From: Streptomyces fulvoviolaceus
Lineage (GTDB): Bacteria; Actinomycetota; Actinomycetes; Streptomycetales; Streptomycetaceae
Assembly (NCBI RefSeq): GCF_000718165.1
Contig: NZ_JOEY01000016.1
Location: 62,001-126,000 of the forward strand
Length of the DNA: 64,000 nt
Direction of reading: 5' to 3'
The notes beneath the pieces were generated by a model. That model made no database searches. It was not told the origin of the DNA and saw only the letters and a program-made list of their open reading frames with translations. The translations under genes and the position numbers were made by a program. The stretch's first letter is position 1; each line of letters opens with the position of its first letter. Below are positions 28,014-35,687 of this stretch, in pieces.

Positions 28014-29320
28014 TGACCACGACGGGGGAAGACACCACCACGGCCCAGGCGGGGCCGTGGTGGTGGGCAAGGTGGCGCAGCGCGGCGTTGGACGTGAGCT
28101 TGGCGTTCGTGTCCGCGGTGGAGTGCGGGGCGGAGGGGATGCGGTTCGCGGGGGACGCGGGGATCCCGACGGCCGCGGGGATCGTTTTCGGGGTGCTGGC
28201 CGGGTCGGCGCTGCTGTTCCGGCGGAAGTGGCCGATCGCCGTGGTGCTGGTGTCGATCGCGATCACGCCGGCGCAGATGGGCTACCTGATGGGCATCGTC
28301 GGCCTGTACACCCTGGCCGCTTCGGAGCTGCCGCGGCGAATCATCGGCTCGCTGGCCGGGATGTCGCTGGTGGGCATGCTGATCGTGATGTTCGTGCGGG
28401 TCCGGCAGGACATGGCGCGGGGGACGCTGGATCTGGGGGACTGGTTCGTCCCCTTCGCCTCGATCACCACCGCGGTCGGCATGACCGCGCCGCCGCTGCT
28501 GCTGGGGCTGTATGTCGGGGCTCGGCGGCGGCTCATGGAGAGCCTCCGGGAGCGGGCCGACAGCCTTGAGCGGGAGTTGCAGCTGCTGGCCGAGCGCGCG
28601 GAGGAGCGCGCCGAGTGGGCGCGCAACGAGGAACGGACCCGGATCGCGCGGGAGATGCATGACGTGGTGGCGCACCGGGTGAGTCTGATGGTCGTCCATG
28701 CCGCCGCGCTGCAGGCCGTTGCCCGCAAGGATCCGGAGAAGGCCGTGAAGAACGCGGCGCTCGTGGGGGACATGGGGCGGCAGGCGTTGACCGAGTTGCG
28801 GGAGATGCTCGGGGTGTTGCGCAGTGGGGACGGGCTGGACCGGCGTGAGCGGTCGGCGGTGCCGTTGGCGGCGGTGGGGTTCGCCGCGGCCGCGGCGGCT
28901 TCGCGGGCCGTGGACGAGGCGGAGGGGCCCTGTCTGTCGGATGTGGACGAGCTGATCGGACAGTCGGCGGCCGCGGGGATGGTCGTGGACCTGTCGGTGG
29001 AGGGTGACACGCGGTCGTATGCCGGCGAGATCGAACAGACCGCGTATCGCGTCGTCCAGGAGGCGTTGACCAACGTCCACAAGCATGCGGCGGGCGCGAA
29101 GACGCACGTGCGGCTGGCGCACCGGATGTCGGAGATCGCGATGCAGGTGGAGAACGAACCGCCGCCGGAGGTGCCGTCGCAGGCGTCGGCGCGGTTGCCG
29201 TCGGGGGGCAACGGTCTGGTGGGGATGAAGGAGCGGGTCACCGCGCTGGGCGGGGTGTTCGTGTCCGGGCCGACGGAGGCGGGGGGCTTCCGGGTGTCGG
29301 CGGTGATTCCGGCGGCGTAG
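28013..29320 (+). CDS. NarL-type sensor histidine kinase, no adjacent response regulator
   Basis: This 435-residue membrane kinase has several N-terminal helices (about 25-165: AGIVFGVLAGSALLF, AVVLVSIAITPAQMG, IIGSLAGMSLVGMLIVMFV, TAVGMTAPPLLLGLYVG) and a coiled-coil linker. The HisKA_3 domain has the phosphorylated His in NEERTRIAREMHDVVAHRVSLM. The HATPase_c domain has QEALTNVHKHAAG and GNGLVGMKERVTALGG. The input signal is unknown. Its neighbours are tRNA-Gln and the convergent SUKH-3 gene, so the partner regulator must be elsewhere; the two LuxR regulators in this window are formally possible. Confidence 0.92.
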   Translation: MTTTGEDTTTAQAGPWWWARWRSAALDVSLAFVSAVECGAEGMRFAGDAGIPTAAGIVFGVLAGSALLFRRKWPIAVVLVSIAITPAQMGYLMGIVGLYTLAASELPRRIIGSLAGMSLVGMLIVMFVRVRQDMARGTLDLGDWFVPFASITTAVGMTAPPLLLGLYVGARRRLMESLRERADSLERELQLLAERAEERAEWARNEERTRIAREMHDVVAHRVSLMVVHAAALQAVARKDPEKAVKNAALVGDMGRQALTELREMLGVLRSGDGLDRRERSAVPLAAVGFAAAAAASRAVDEAEGPCLSDVDELIGQSAAAGMVVDLSVEGDTRSYAGEIEQTAYRVVQEALTNVHKHAAGAKTHVRLAHRMSEIAMQVENEPPPEVPSQASARLPSGGNGLVGMKERVTALGGVFVSGPTEAGGFRVSAVIPAA

Positions 29321-29335
29321 CCGCTCCCGCCGTGC

Positions 29336-29830
29336 TCAGCCGGCGGTGAGGCGGGCCGGTTCTATGCCGGCGACGAGGCCGCCGAGGGCCTGGTCGATGT
29401 CGGGGCCGAGGTACCAGTCGCCGGTGTGGTCGAGGGCGTAGACGCGGCCTTCGGTGTCCATGGCGATCAGGGCCTGGGTGTCGGTCTCGGCGCCGAGGGG
29501 GCAGACCTCGGTGTCGAGGGCGCGGCCGAGGTCGCCGAGGGTGCGGGCCAGGTGGAGGCCGTGCAGCGGGTCGAGGTGGAGGTTGGCGGGGGCGACCTGG
29601 CGGCCGGGGCCGGTGGGGGTGATGTGGAGGCCGCCGAACTCGGCCCAGGCCTCGACGGCGGCGGGGAACACGCAGTGCCGGTGTCCGGCGGGCGAGGCGT
29701 GTTCGCGCAGGGCGTCGGCCCAGAACTCGGCCTGTTTTATGTCCCAGCGCCCGGGCTGCCAGCCGGCGGCGCGCAAGGCGGCGTCGACAGGTACCGGGAA
29801 GCGGGTGGTGGAGGTGCGGTCGGGGTGCAT
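29336..29830 (-). CDS. SUKH-3 domain immunity-type protein
   Basis: This 164-residue protein fits the SUKH-3 family (Smi1/Knr4-related), known as immunity proteins in polymorphic toxin systems: VPVDAALRAAGWQPGRWDIKQAEFWADALRE, then AVEAWAEFGGLHI and the later IDQALGGLVAGI. The ATG at 29830 follows GAAGGGCAG, 80 bases after the stop of the YwqJ-type deaminase gene, so the two form a deaminase-immunity pair. It converges with the histidine kinase gene with only 15 bases between stops. Binding and inhibition of the upstream protein is inference from family and position. Confidence 0.82.
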   Translation of the reverse strand: MHPDRTSTTRFPVPVDAALRAAGWQPGRWDIKQAEFWADALREHASPAGHRHCVFPAAVEAWAEFGGLHITPTGPGRQVAPANLHLDPLHGLHLARTLGDLGRALDTEVCPLGAETDTQALIAMDTEGRVYALDHTGDWYLGPDIDQALGGLVAGIEPARLTAG

Positions 29831-29910
29831 CTGCCCTTCGCGTTCGTCGAGGTCGGGGACGGGGCGCCCGGGGGCGCGTCGTACGGCTTGCCGCGCCGGG
29901 GGCGCGGGGT

Positions 29911-30474
29911 TCAGTCGTCGGCTGTCGTGGGGTCGACGATGTACACGCCGAAGTGGGCGCTGAGGGCGGTGCAGGCGCGGCAGGGGGTGGCGAAGCCGCC
30001 GTGGAGGGGGTCGCCGTCCTCGCGGATGCGGCGGGCGGTGAGTTTGGCCTGCTTGAGGGCTCTGCGGGCCTCGCCGTTGGTCATCGGCTTGCGGGCGGCG
30101 CGCTTGGTGCGGGTGGCGTCGACGGCGGCGATGTGGCGGGAGATGAGCATGGCCTCGGCGCAACGGCCGGTGAAACGGTCGCGCTGGGTGCTGCCGAGCG
30201 TGTCGAGGAAGTCCTGGACGAGGGGGTGCAGGGCGGGCGGCTGGTCGCCGCGGGCGGCCGTGCCGGTGAGGGTGGCGCCGCGCACGGAGAGGGCTGCGGC
30301 GACGGTCGGGAGTATGCCGTCGCGGCGGTGGCGCAGCACGGGGGCGTGGGGTCTTTCGGTGCTGCTCCAGCCGATGCGGGGGTCGCCGGACGTGCCGGTG
30401 TGCGAGGCCGCGTGAGTGCCGTCGTGCGTGCGGGTGTGCGGCCCTGCCTGTGGTCCCGTCTGCGTCGTGTTCAT
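29911..30474 (-). CDS. YwqJ-type nucleic acid/nucleotide deaminase
   Basis: This 187-residue protein has a low-complexity His/Thr/Gly N-terminus (about 1-45) and then a YwqJ-like deaminase fold: GILPTVAAALSVRG, ALHPLVQDFLDTL, FTGRCAEAMLISRHI and GFATPCRACTALSAHFGVYIVD. The catalytic zinc motif is complete, with Cys105-Ala-Glu107 and Cys165-xx-Cys168, so the enzyme should be active. YwqJ deaminases are effector domains of polymorphic toxins, but here the domain stands alone without signal peptide or secretion domain. ATG 30474 has GGAGGGG nine bases upstream; ATG 30483 is too close to that site. SUKH-3 follows. Confidence 0.82.
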   Translation of the reverse strand: MNTTQTGPQAGPHTRTHDGTHAASHTGTSGDPRIGWSSTERPHAPVLRHRRDGILPTVAAALSVRGATLTGTAARGDQPPALHPLVQDFLDTLGSTQRDRFTGRCAEAMLISRHIAAVDATRTKRAARKPMTNGEARRALKQAKLTARRIREDGDPLHGGFATPCRACTALSAHFGVYIVDPTTADD

Positions 30475-30799
30475 GATCGTCATCCCCTCCCGAGCATCCC
30501 CCCGGACGACACAGAGTGCCAAACGGCGTGCCTGGTGCGGAAGCTGGGGCGGCGCGACACGCCCGGGTTTGGGCGGGCTGTCACGGCGGGGTGACGGCTG
30601 GTCACGGAAGCGGAAGGGCGCTGACCGGTGCCCGGTGACCCGTGTCGTCGTACCGCATAGGCTGTCGGCACCGCGATCCGTGCGGGCGCCACGTTCCGCG
30701 TGGTCGACGCGGGGAGACGGACTAGACAGTCGATACGGGGCGTAGTGGCCGAAGGTGGTCGCTGCGGGTCGTACCAGAGTGCCGCAGGGGGCAACCGCC
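30475..30799. promoter_or_regulatory. 325-bp divergent gap of the deaminase/nuclease cluster with a promoter
   Basis: No gene is visible here. A plus-strand promoter is likely: GTGACC (30635-30640), a 17-base spacer, and TAGGCT (30658-30663). This gives a leader of about 130 bases before ATG 30800. In-frame GTG codons at 30755 and 30779 are alternative starts, but a GCAGGGGGC site suits 30800. For the leftward gene I find only the SD. Confidence 0.55.
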
Positions 30800-31789
30800 A
30801 TGACGACAGGTCGGCTCGGGCAGCAAGCCGCGCCGCCGAACGCGGCCTATGCCGGGCAGGTCGTGCACTTCCCGGACCCGGTCCGGGCGGCGCGTCACCC
30901 GAGAGGGGTACGGGTTGACGAGCACGGCTACCCCGACTTCTCGCCCTACGCGCGTGCGGCCGCGGAGATCGCCGATCCGCCGGAGGGTTTCGGGGTCGAC
31001 GAACTCAGGCTGACGGACTACGTGTCGGCGAACGCGGCGCTGGCCGCGTCCGGGCACGAACTGTGGGACACGGTGCCGGCGGTGGCGACGCCGCACGGCT
31101 GGACGTGGCACCACGCACCGGGCGGGCGGCGGTTGGAGCTGGTCCCGGTCGAGGTGAAGGCGCTGCTGCGGCATCACGGCGGGATCGCGACGGCGAACGT
31201 CGACCAGGGCAAGAGGGGCACGCGGCCGCTCCAGGAGACCCGTCCCGCGCACTTCGGGCTGCCCAAGTCGGGTGTGGCGGTGACCGAGTCGCAGGTGCTG
31301 GGGGTCGAGGAGGACCTCGGGTACCGGCTGCCGGGTCCGTACCGGTCGTTCCTGAAGGCGGCGGGCGGGTCCGCGCCGGTGGGGACGGCGCTGGACGCGG
31401 AGTTGGGCCTGCTGGTCGACCAGCCGTTCTTCACGGTGCGGGACGAGGCGGCCGTCAACGACCTCGTGTACGTCAACAAGTGCCTGCGCGACCATCTGAC
31501 CAAGGACTACCTGGGCGTCGGCTTCGTCCAGGGCGGGCTGCTCGCCGTGAAGGTGAAGGGCGGGCGGGCCGGTTCGGTGTGGTTCTGCGCGTACGACGAC
31601 GTGCGGGACGTGGACCCCTCGTTGGCGCCGGCCGAGCGCGTGGAGCGGCTGCTGCTGCCCTGCGGTGAGGACTTCGACGTGTTCCTGTCCCGACTGGCGG
31701 GGAATCCGCCGGAGTTGGAGACGGTGGCGAACCTGATGGTGGACGGCGGGTTCGCGCGTCCGGTGCCTGTGTCTTCTGTAGGGGAGTGA
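30800..31789 (+). CDS. WHH-type HNH nuclease domain fused to a SUKH (SMI1/KNR4) domain
   Basis: This 329-residue protein has two parts. Residues about 18-130 fit the WHH family of HNH/Endo VII nucleases: GYPDFSPYA, ANAALAASGHELWDTVPA, then the signature GWTWHHAPGGRRLELVPVEVKALLRHHGGIA with WHH at 103-105 and a second His pair at 125-126. Residues about 160-300 fit the SMI1/KNR4 (SUKH) immunity fold: VTESQVLGVEEDLGYRLPGPYRSFLKAAGGS, LGVGFVQGG, SVWFCAYDDV. Toxin and immunity domains are normally separate proteins; here they are one chain without an export signal. The active-site residues look intact. The Imm35/deaminase/SUKH-4 gene follows nine bases after the stop. Confidence 0.82.
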   Translation: MTTGRLGQQAAPPNAAYAGQVVHFPDPVRAARHPRGVRVDEHGYPDFSPYARAAAEIADPPEGFGVDELRLTDYVSANAALAASGHELWDTVPAVATPHGWTWHHAPGGRRLELVPVEVKALLRHHGGIATANVDQGKRGTRPLQETRPAHFGLPKSGVAVTESQVLGVEEDLGYRLPGPYRSFLKAAGGSAPVGTALDAELGLLVDQPFFTVRDEAAVNDLVYVNKCLRDHLTKDYLGVGFVQGGLLAVKVKGGRAGSVWFCAYDDVRDVDPSLAPAERVERLLLPCGEDFDVFLSRLAGNPPELETVANLMVDGGFARPVPVSSVGE

Positions 31790-31798
31790 GCTTCGGCG

Positions 31799-34561
31799 AT
31801 GGTGACGTTCGCACAGGCGCAGGAGCGCGCGGAAGAGTGGATCAACGGGGATGTGCCGTCGTACCAGCATCGTGAGGTGCGGGTGCGGGAGTTCGAGCTC
31901 GGCTTCGTGGTGTGGGGCGAGGACCGTGCGGGCGGGCCGAGTTCGGGCGGGGGTGCGCACCGGCTGGTGCTCGCGCGGGACAGCGGCGAGGCCACGCTGT
32001 GGCCTTCGCTGCCGGTGGGCGAGGTGATCCGCAGGTACGAGGAGGAGTACGGCCGTGAGGACGGGGTCGCTGACGCGGTACCGGCACCTGCGGCTCGTGT
32101 CGACCTGAATCAGACGTCGTTCTTGCTGACTCCGCCGGAGTGGTTGCAGGACGCGGCGGACAAGTTGGGGATTCCGGACCGGCGGGGTGGGGCGGGGGCC
32201 CGTGCGGGTGCGGGTGCCGCGTCTGCGCCTGCGCCTGCCTCTGCCTCTGACGAGCCCTCGGTGTCGTCCGGGTCGTCGGCGGCCTCCGTGCCGGGTGTGC
32301 CCGACGGGGCGACGCCCTGGGCCGGAACCGACACCAACGGAGGCGTCTGGGAGGACGACCGTTCCGTGCCGCTGCCCGAGACGGTGTTCTCGCCGCCGCT
32401 GAGTGGTGCGGACGATGAGCTTCCGCCGGGCTCGGCGGCTCCTGATGCCGAGACGGAGTTGATGTCGGGAGGCAGCCAGCTTCCGCCGACGGCGCCCGCA
32501 CCGGCGCTCGACGATCCGAATGCGCCGGGTGCGTTCAGCGGTGCGCCGGGTGGTGTGCGGGGTGGCGTGACTCCGCCTCCGGGTGTGCCTGGTGCTGTGC
32601 CGCGTGCGTCTTCGTACGGCTATCCGCAGGGCGCTGGTGTGCCGGGTACGCCGCCTCCGGGCGGGCCGGGGGCCGGTGCTACGCCTCCGCCGCCTCCGGG
32701 TGCGCCTTCGTATGGGTATCCGCAGGGTCCGGGTGGTCCGGGTACGCCGCCTCCTGGGGGTCCGGCGGTGGGCACTACGCCTCCGCCTTCGCCTCCGTCT
32801 CCGCCGAGTGCGCCGTCGTACGGCTATCCGCAGGGGCCCGGCGGTGCCGCGGGGGCGCCTCAGCCTCCGGGTGGTCCCGCTGCTCCGGGTCGGCCGCTCG
32901 CGCCGAACGCCGGGGAGATCGCCGACGTCGCCACGAGCAAGGTGGGGCCCCCGCCGGGCCGTGCGCGGGGCGCGGGAGCGAACCCGCCGCCTCCGCCGGG
33001 TGCCCCGGGGGTGCCAGGTGTGCGGCCGGGGGGCACGCCTCCGCCGCCCGCGCCGGGTGCGCCGGCGGGTGGGTACGTGCCGACACAGTTCGTGTCGGCG
33101 CTCGGCCCCGATGGTCCTGAGGGTCCCGCGGGTCCCGCGGGACCGGGGGCGCCTCAGCCTCCCGGTGTGCCGCAGGCTCCGGGCGCGCCGGGTGCGCCTG
33201 GCGTGCAGGGTGTTCCTGGCGCGCAGGGTGTTCCTGGCGCCCCGGGTGCGCCGAATCCGCCCGGCGTTCCGGGAATTCCGGGCGCCCCGGGCACACCGGG
33301 TGCTCCTGGCGTACCGCAGCCTCCTGGCGCCCCCGGCGCGCCTGGCGCCCCAGGGGGCGCTCGAGGTGCCGTACATCATGCGGAGACCGTGCTGTCGGCG
33401 CCCCCGGTCGGCGCTCCCGGCGCGCCTCCGCCGCCGCAAGCCCCCGGCGCACCCGGTATGGCGCCGGGTGCTCCCCAGCCGATGCCTCCGATGCCGCCCG
33501 GTGCGATGGCGCCGCAGGGACAGCCCGTGCCCGGTCCGCCGCCTCCGGGGCAGCAGCCGCCGGCCTACGGGTATCCGCAGCAGGGGCAGCCGACGGTGGG
33601 CCCCGGCTATCAGGCCGTCCTTCGCTACCGCGCGCAGGACGGGTCGGAGCAGCAGTTGATCCGGCGTTCGGCGCCGGGGACACCGCATCCGGAGTGGCAG
33701 ATCTTCCACGAGCTGCGGGGCATGAACGTGCCGCCGGACCAGGTGCTGGAGCTGCACACGGAGTTGGAGTCCTGCGAGCTGCCGGGTGCGTACTGCGCGC
33801 GGATGATCCGGGAGCAGTGGCCGCAGGCGCGCATCACGAGCATCGCGCCGTACGGCACGGATCACGCGAGCCGGCAGCAGGGCATGCAGCAGTTGCTGGC
33901 GCACCAGGGCGAGTTGCACCAGGTGGCCGACGGGCCGGCGCGTCCGGCACCCGTCCGCGCCCCGCTTCCCCCGGTGCAGTCGGCGCCGCCGATTCCGCCG
34001 GAGGCGATCGCGCAGGAACTGGCGGCGGCGCACGGGCCGGGGATCTTCCGGTTCGAGCAGGCTGCCGTGTCCCGGCAAGGCGTGCCGCCGGTCGTGGCGC
34101 ACTCCCTGGTGGCCGGGGGGCTGCCGATGGACATGGGCCCCTTCTTCTGGGCGCAGGCCCAGCCGGGGCGGCCGGTGCCGACGCTCGCGGAGCTGGCGGC
34201 CGAGCGCGGGGTGCAGCCGGCCGCGGACGCGGGCTCGTACCTGGTGATGGGCAGCGACTTCGGCCGGGCGATCTGCGTGCAGTACGGCACGGCGAACATC
34301 GTCGCGGTGCCGGTGGAGGCCGGGCCGGGCGGTGCGCCCGTGCCGCCGCAGTTCGTGAACACGGGGCTGCCCGAGTTCCAGCGGTGCCTGGCGCTGCTCG
34401 GCCGGATGTGGCGGCTCAGGTTCGGGCTGAACCAGGAGCAGGCGGGACGCTGGACCGTGGACTTCCAGGCCCAGTTGGCCTCCCTCGATCCGGCGGCGCT
34501 CGGTTCGCCGGAGAGCTGGTGGTCGGTGCTGCTGGAGCAGATGTGGGACGGGTTGTTGTGA
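31799..34561 (+). CDS. Imm35/YrhB - collagen-like - deaminase - SUKH-4 multidomain protein
   Basis: This is a 920-residue protein. Residues 1-90 fit the YrhB/Imm35 immunity fold ([47 protein letters not shown]). About 240-590 is Gly/Pro-rich and collagen-like, with [14 protein letters not shown] and three copies of a YGYPQG(P/A)G unit. About 600-700 fits an XOO_2897-type deaminase: [13 protein letters not shown] followed by [15 protein letters not shown] with His653, Glu655, Cys659 and Cys666 as the zinc/catalytic set. About 736-920 fits SUKH-4 ([46 protein letters not shown]). There is no signal peptide or membrane helix. GGGGAG lies upstream of ATG 31799. The domain order suggests a self-inhibited intracellular deaminase; that is inference. 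Confidence 0.82.
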   Translation: MVTFAQAQERAEEWINGDVPSYQHREVRVREFELGFVVWGEDRAGGPSSGGGAHRLVLARDSGEATLWPSLPVGEVIRRYEEEYGREDGVADAVPAPAARVDLNQTSFLLTPPEWLQDAADKLGIPDRRGGAGARAGAGAASAPAPASASDEPSVSSGSSAASVPGVPDGATPWAGTDTNGGVWEDDRSVPLPETVFSPPLSGADDELPPGSAAPDAETELMSGGSQLPPTAPAPALDDPNAPGAFSGAPGGVRGGVTPPPGVPGAVPRASSYGYPQGAGVPGTPPPGGPGAGATPPPPPGAPSYGYPQGPGGPGTPPPGGPAVGTTPPPSPPSPPSAPSYGYPQGPGGAAGAPQPPGGPAAPGRPLAPNAGEIADVATSKVGPPPGRARGAGANPPPPPGAPGVPGVRPGGTPPPPAPGAPAGGYVPTQFVSALGPDGPEGPAGPAGPGAPQPPGVPQAPGAPGAPGVQGVPGAQGVPGAPGAPNPPGVPGIPGAPGTPGAPGVPQPPGAPGAPGAPGGARGAVHHAETVLSAPPVGAPGAPPPPQAPGAPGMAPGAPQPMPPMPPGAMAPQGQPVPGPPPPGQQPPAYGYPQQGQPTVGPGYQAVLRYRAQDGSEQQLIRRSAPGTPHPEWQIFHELRGMNVPPDQVLELHTELESCELPGAYCARMIREQWPQARITSIAPYGTDHASRQQGMQQLLAHQGELHQVADGPARPAPVRAPLPPVQSAPPIPPEAIAQELAAAHGPGIFRFEQAAVSRQGVPPVVAHSLVAGGLPMDMGPFFWAQAQPGRPVPTLAELAAERGVQPAADAGSYLVMGSDFGRAICVQYGTANIVAVPVEAGPGGAPVPPQFVNTGLPEFQRCLALLGRMWRLRFGLNQEQAGRWTVDFQAQLASLDPAALGSPESWWSVLLEQMWDGLL
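32521..33570 (+). repeat. Gly/Pro/Ala collagen-like coding repeat
   Basis: About 350 codons of irregular GxP and PPG triplets encode the central linker of the 920-residue protein. Three longer units built around TACGGCTATCCGCAG (YGYPQ) lie near 32616, 32709 and 32818. The minus strand of this stretch has long open frames only because of this composition. Confidence 0.8.
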
Positions 34562-34590
34562 CGTCCCGCTCCTGACGCAGGCTGCGTGTG

Positions 34591-34626
34591 AAAGGGCCGG
34601 ACCCGGGTGATCGGGTCCGGCTCTTT
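34591..34626 (+). terminator. Terminator after the 920-residue protein gene
   Basis: AAAGGGCCGGACCCG (34591-34605) pairs with CGGGTCCGGCTCTTT (34612-34626) with one G-U pair, then TGTG. It ends the nuclease/deaminase operon. Confidence 0.8.
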
Positions 34627-34748
34627 TGTGTGCGCGTGGTGACCGTAACCTGCGCGCGGAGTGTCGCGTTATGAACACTTCCGTCCGATACATCAAGATG
34701 TGCGCGAAATCATCATTTCGCGTCCGTTCGGCGGAGAGGGGTTCCAGG

Positions 34749-35636
34749 ATGAGCAGCGCACCGGTGTTGCCCCATGGGTTCGTGGCCGTACGGGGGCGCG
34801 GCTATCGCCCCCAGCAGGTCGACGTGTACGCCGCCGCCCTGTCCCAGGACCGTGACGCCGCCTGGGAACGTGCCGCCCGACTCACCGTCCTCGCCAGGGA
34901 GATGGAAGCGGAGGCGGAGAGGTTGCGGGAGGTCGTGGCGGCGCTGGCTCCCCAGTCGTACGAGACGCTCGGGGAGCGTGCGCGGCGGATCTTCGAGCTC
35001 GGGCAGGAGGAGGCCGCGGCTGTCCGGGAGGGCGCGCGGCAGGAGGCGCGGCGCCTTGTGAACGAGGCGCAGGCGCGCGCTGACGGCGTACGCGAGGCCG
35101 CGCAGGCGCACGCCGACGACGTGCGTGCCGAGGCCGACGAACGCGCCCGGCAACGGCTCCTCGCGGCGCGTGCCGAGGCCGACGAGTTCCGGATCACCGC
35201 CCGGCGTGAAGTGAAAGAGGGGCGCGGGGAGGCGCTCGCCGCGTTGCGCGAGGTGCGGGAGCGCACCGCCGGGATGCTCGCCGAGCAGGCCAAGGAGCAC
35301 GCCGAGCGGTGGGCCGAGGCCGAGCGGGAGGCGGAGGAGCGGGCAGCCGCTGCGGACGCGCGGAACGCCGAGCGGGTGGCGCGGGCGGAAGCGGCGTTGT
35401 CGGAGGCGAAGCAGGCGTTCGCCGAGGCGGAGGTGTCCGGTCGACGCCGCCAGGAGGAGGCACACGCGCGGGCGGCCGAGGTGGTGGCCGAGGCGCAGGT
35501 GCGGGAGGAGCGGGTCGCTCGGGAGACCGAGCGGGTGTTGCGGGAGCACGGCGAGATGTGGGACGACGTGCGGGCGCAGATGGATCACGTGCGGAACAGC
35601 CTGACGGCGCTCACGGGGCGGGCCGCGCTGGAGTGA
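34749..35636 (+). CDS. DivIVA/FilP-like coiled-coil protein
   Basis: This 295-residue protein starts with a short DivIVA-like segment, LPHGFVAVRGRGYRPQQVDVYAAALSQDRDAAWERAARL. The rest is an almost continuous coiled coil rich in Ala, Glu and Arg (EAERLREVVAAL, RQEARRLVNEAQARADGVREAAQAHADDVRAEADERAR, and so on). Proteins of this kind in Streptomyces, often labelled cellulose-binding, are cytoskeletal and linked to polar growth. ATG 34749 follows GGAGAGGGGTTCCAGG. It converges with the acetate-type symporter gene and a shared terminator separates them. The precise role is inferred from family resemblance. Confidence 0.82.
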   Translation: MSSAPVLPHGFVAVRGRGYRPQQVDVYAAALSQDRDAAWERAARLTVLAREMEAEAERLREVVAALAPQSYETLGERARRIFELGQEEAAAVREGARQEARRLVNEAQARADGVREAAQAHADDVRAEADERARQRLLAARAEADEFRITARREVKEGRGEALAALREVRERTAGMLAEQAKEHAERWAEAEREAEERAAAADARNAERVARAEAALSEAKQAFAEAEVSGRRRQEEAHARAAEVVAEAQVREERVARETERVLREHGEMWDDVRAQMDHVRNSLTALTGRAALE

Positions 35637-35644
35637 CGCGCTCT

Positions 35645-35680
35645 GTCGGGGGCGCCCGGTGCCGATTGCGCGCCCCCGAC
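35645..35680. terminator. Bidirectional terminator between convergent genes
   Basis: GTCGGGGGCGC (35645-35655) and GCGCCCCCGAC (35670-35680) are perfect complements, located between the coiled-coil gene stop and the symporter stop. Confidence 0.75.
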
Positions 35681-35687
35681 TGCGACT

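Noticed and set aside
32521..33570. True collagen-like surface protein
   Set aside because: The GxP pattern is irregular, and the chain lacks a signal peptide; it is better read as a linker between domains.
29336..34561. Classical secreted contact-dependent toxin locus
   Set aside because: No Rhs, WXG100, LXG, signal peptide or secretion gene is seen; only effector and immunity domains are present.
30722..34696. A 1324-codon open frame on the minus strand opposite the nuclease/deaminase genes
   Set aside because: It is Arg/His/Pro-rich without domains, and the plus-strand genes have clear families. It is a GC-bias shadow.
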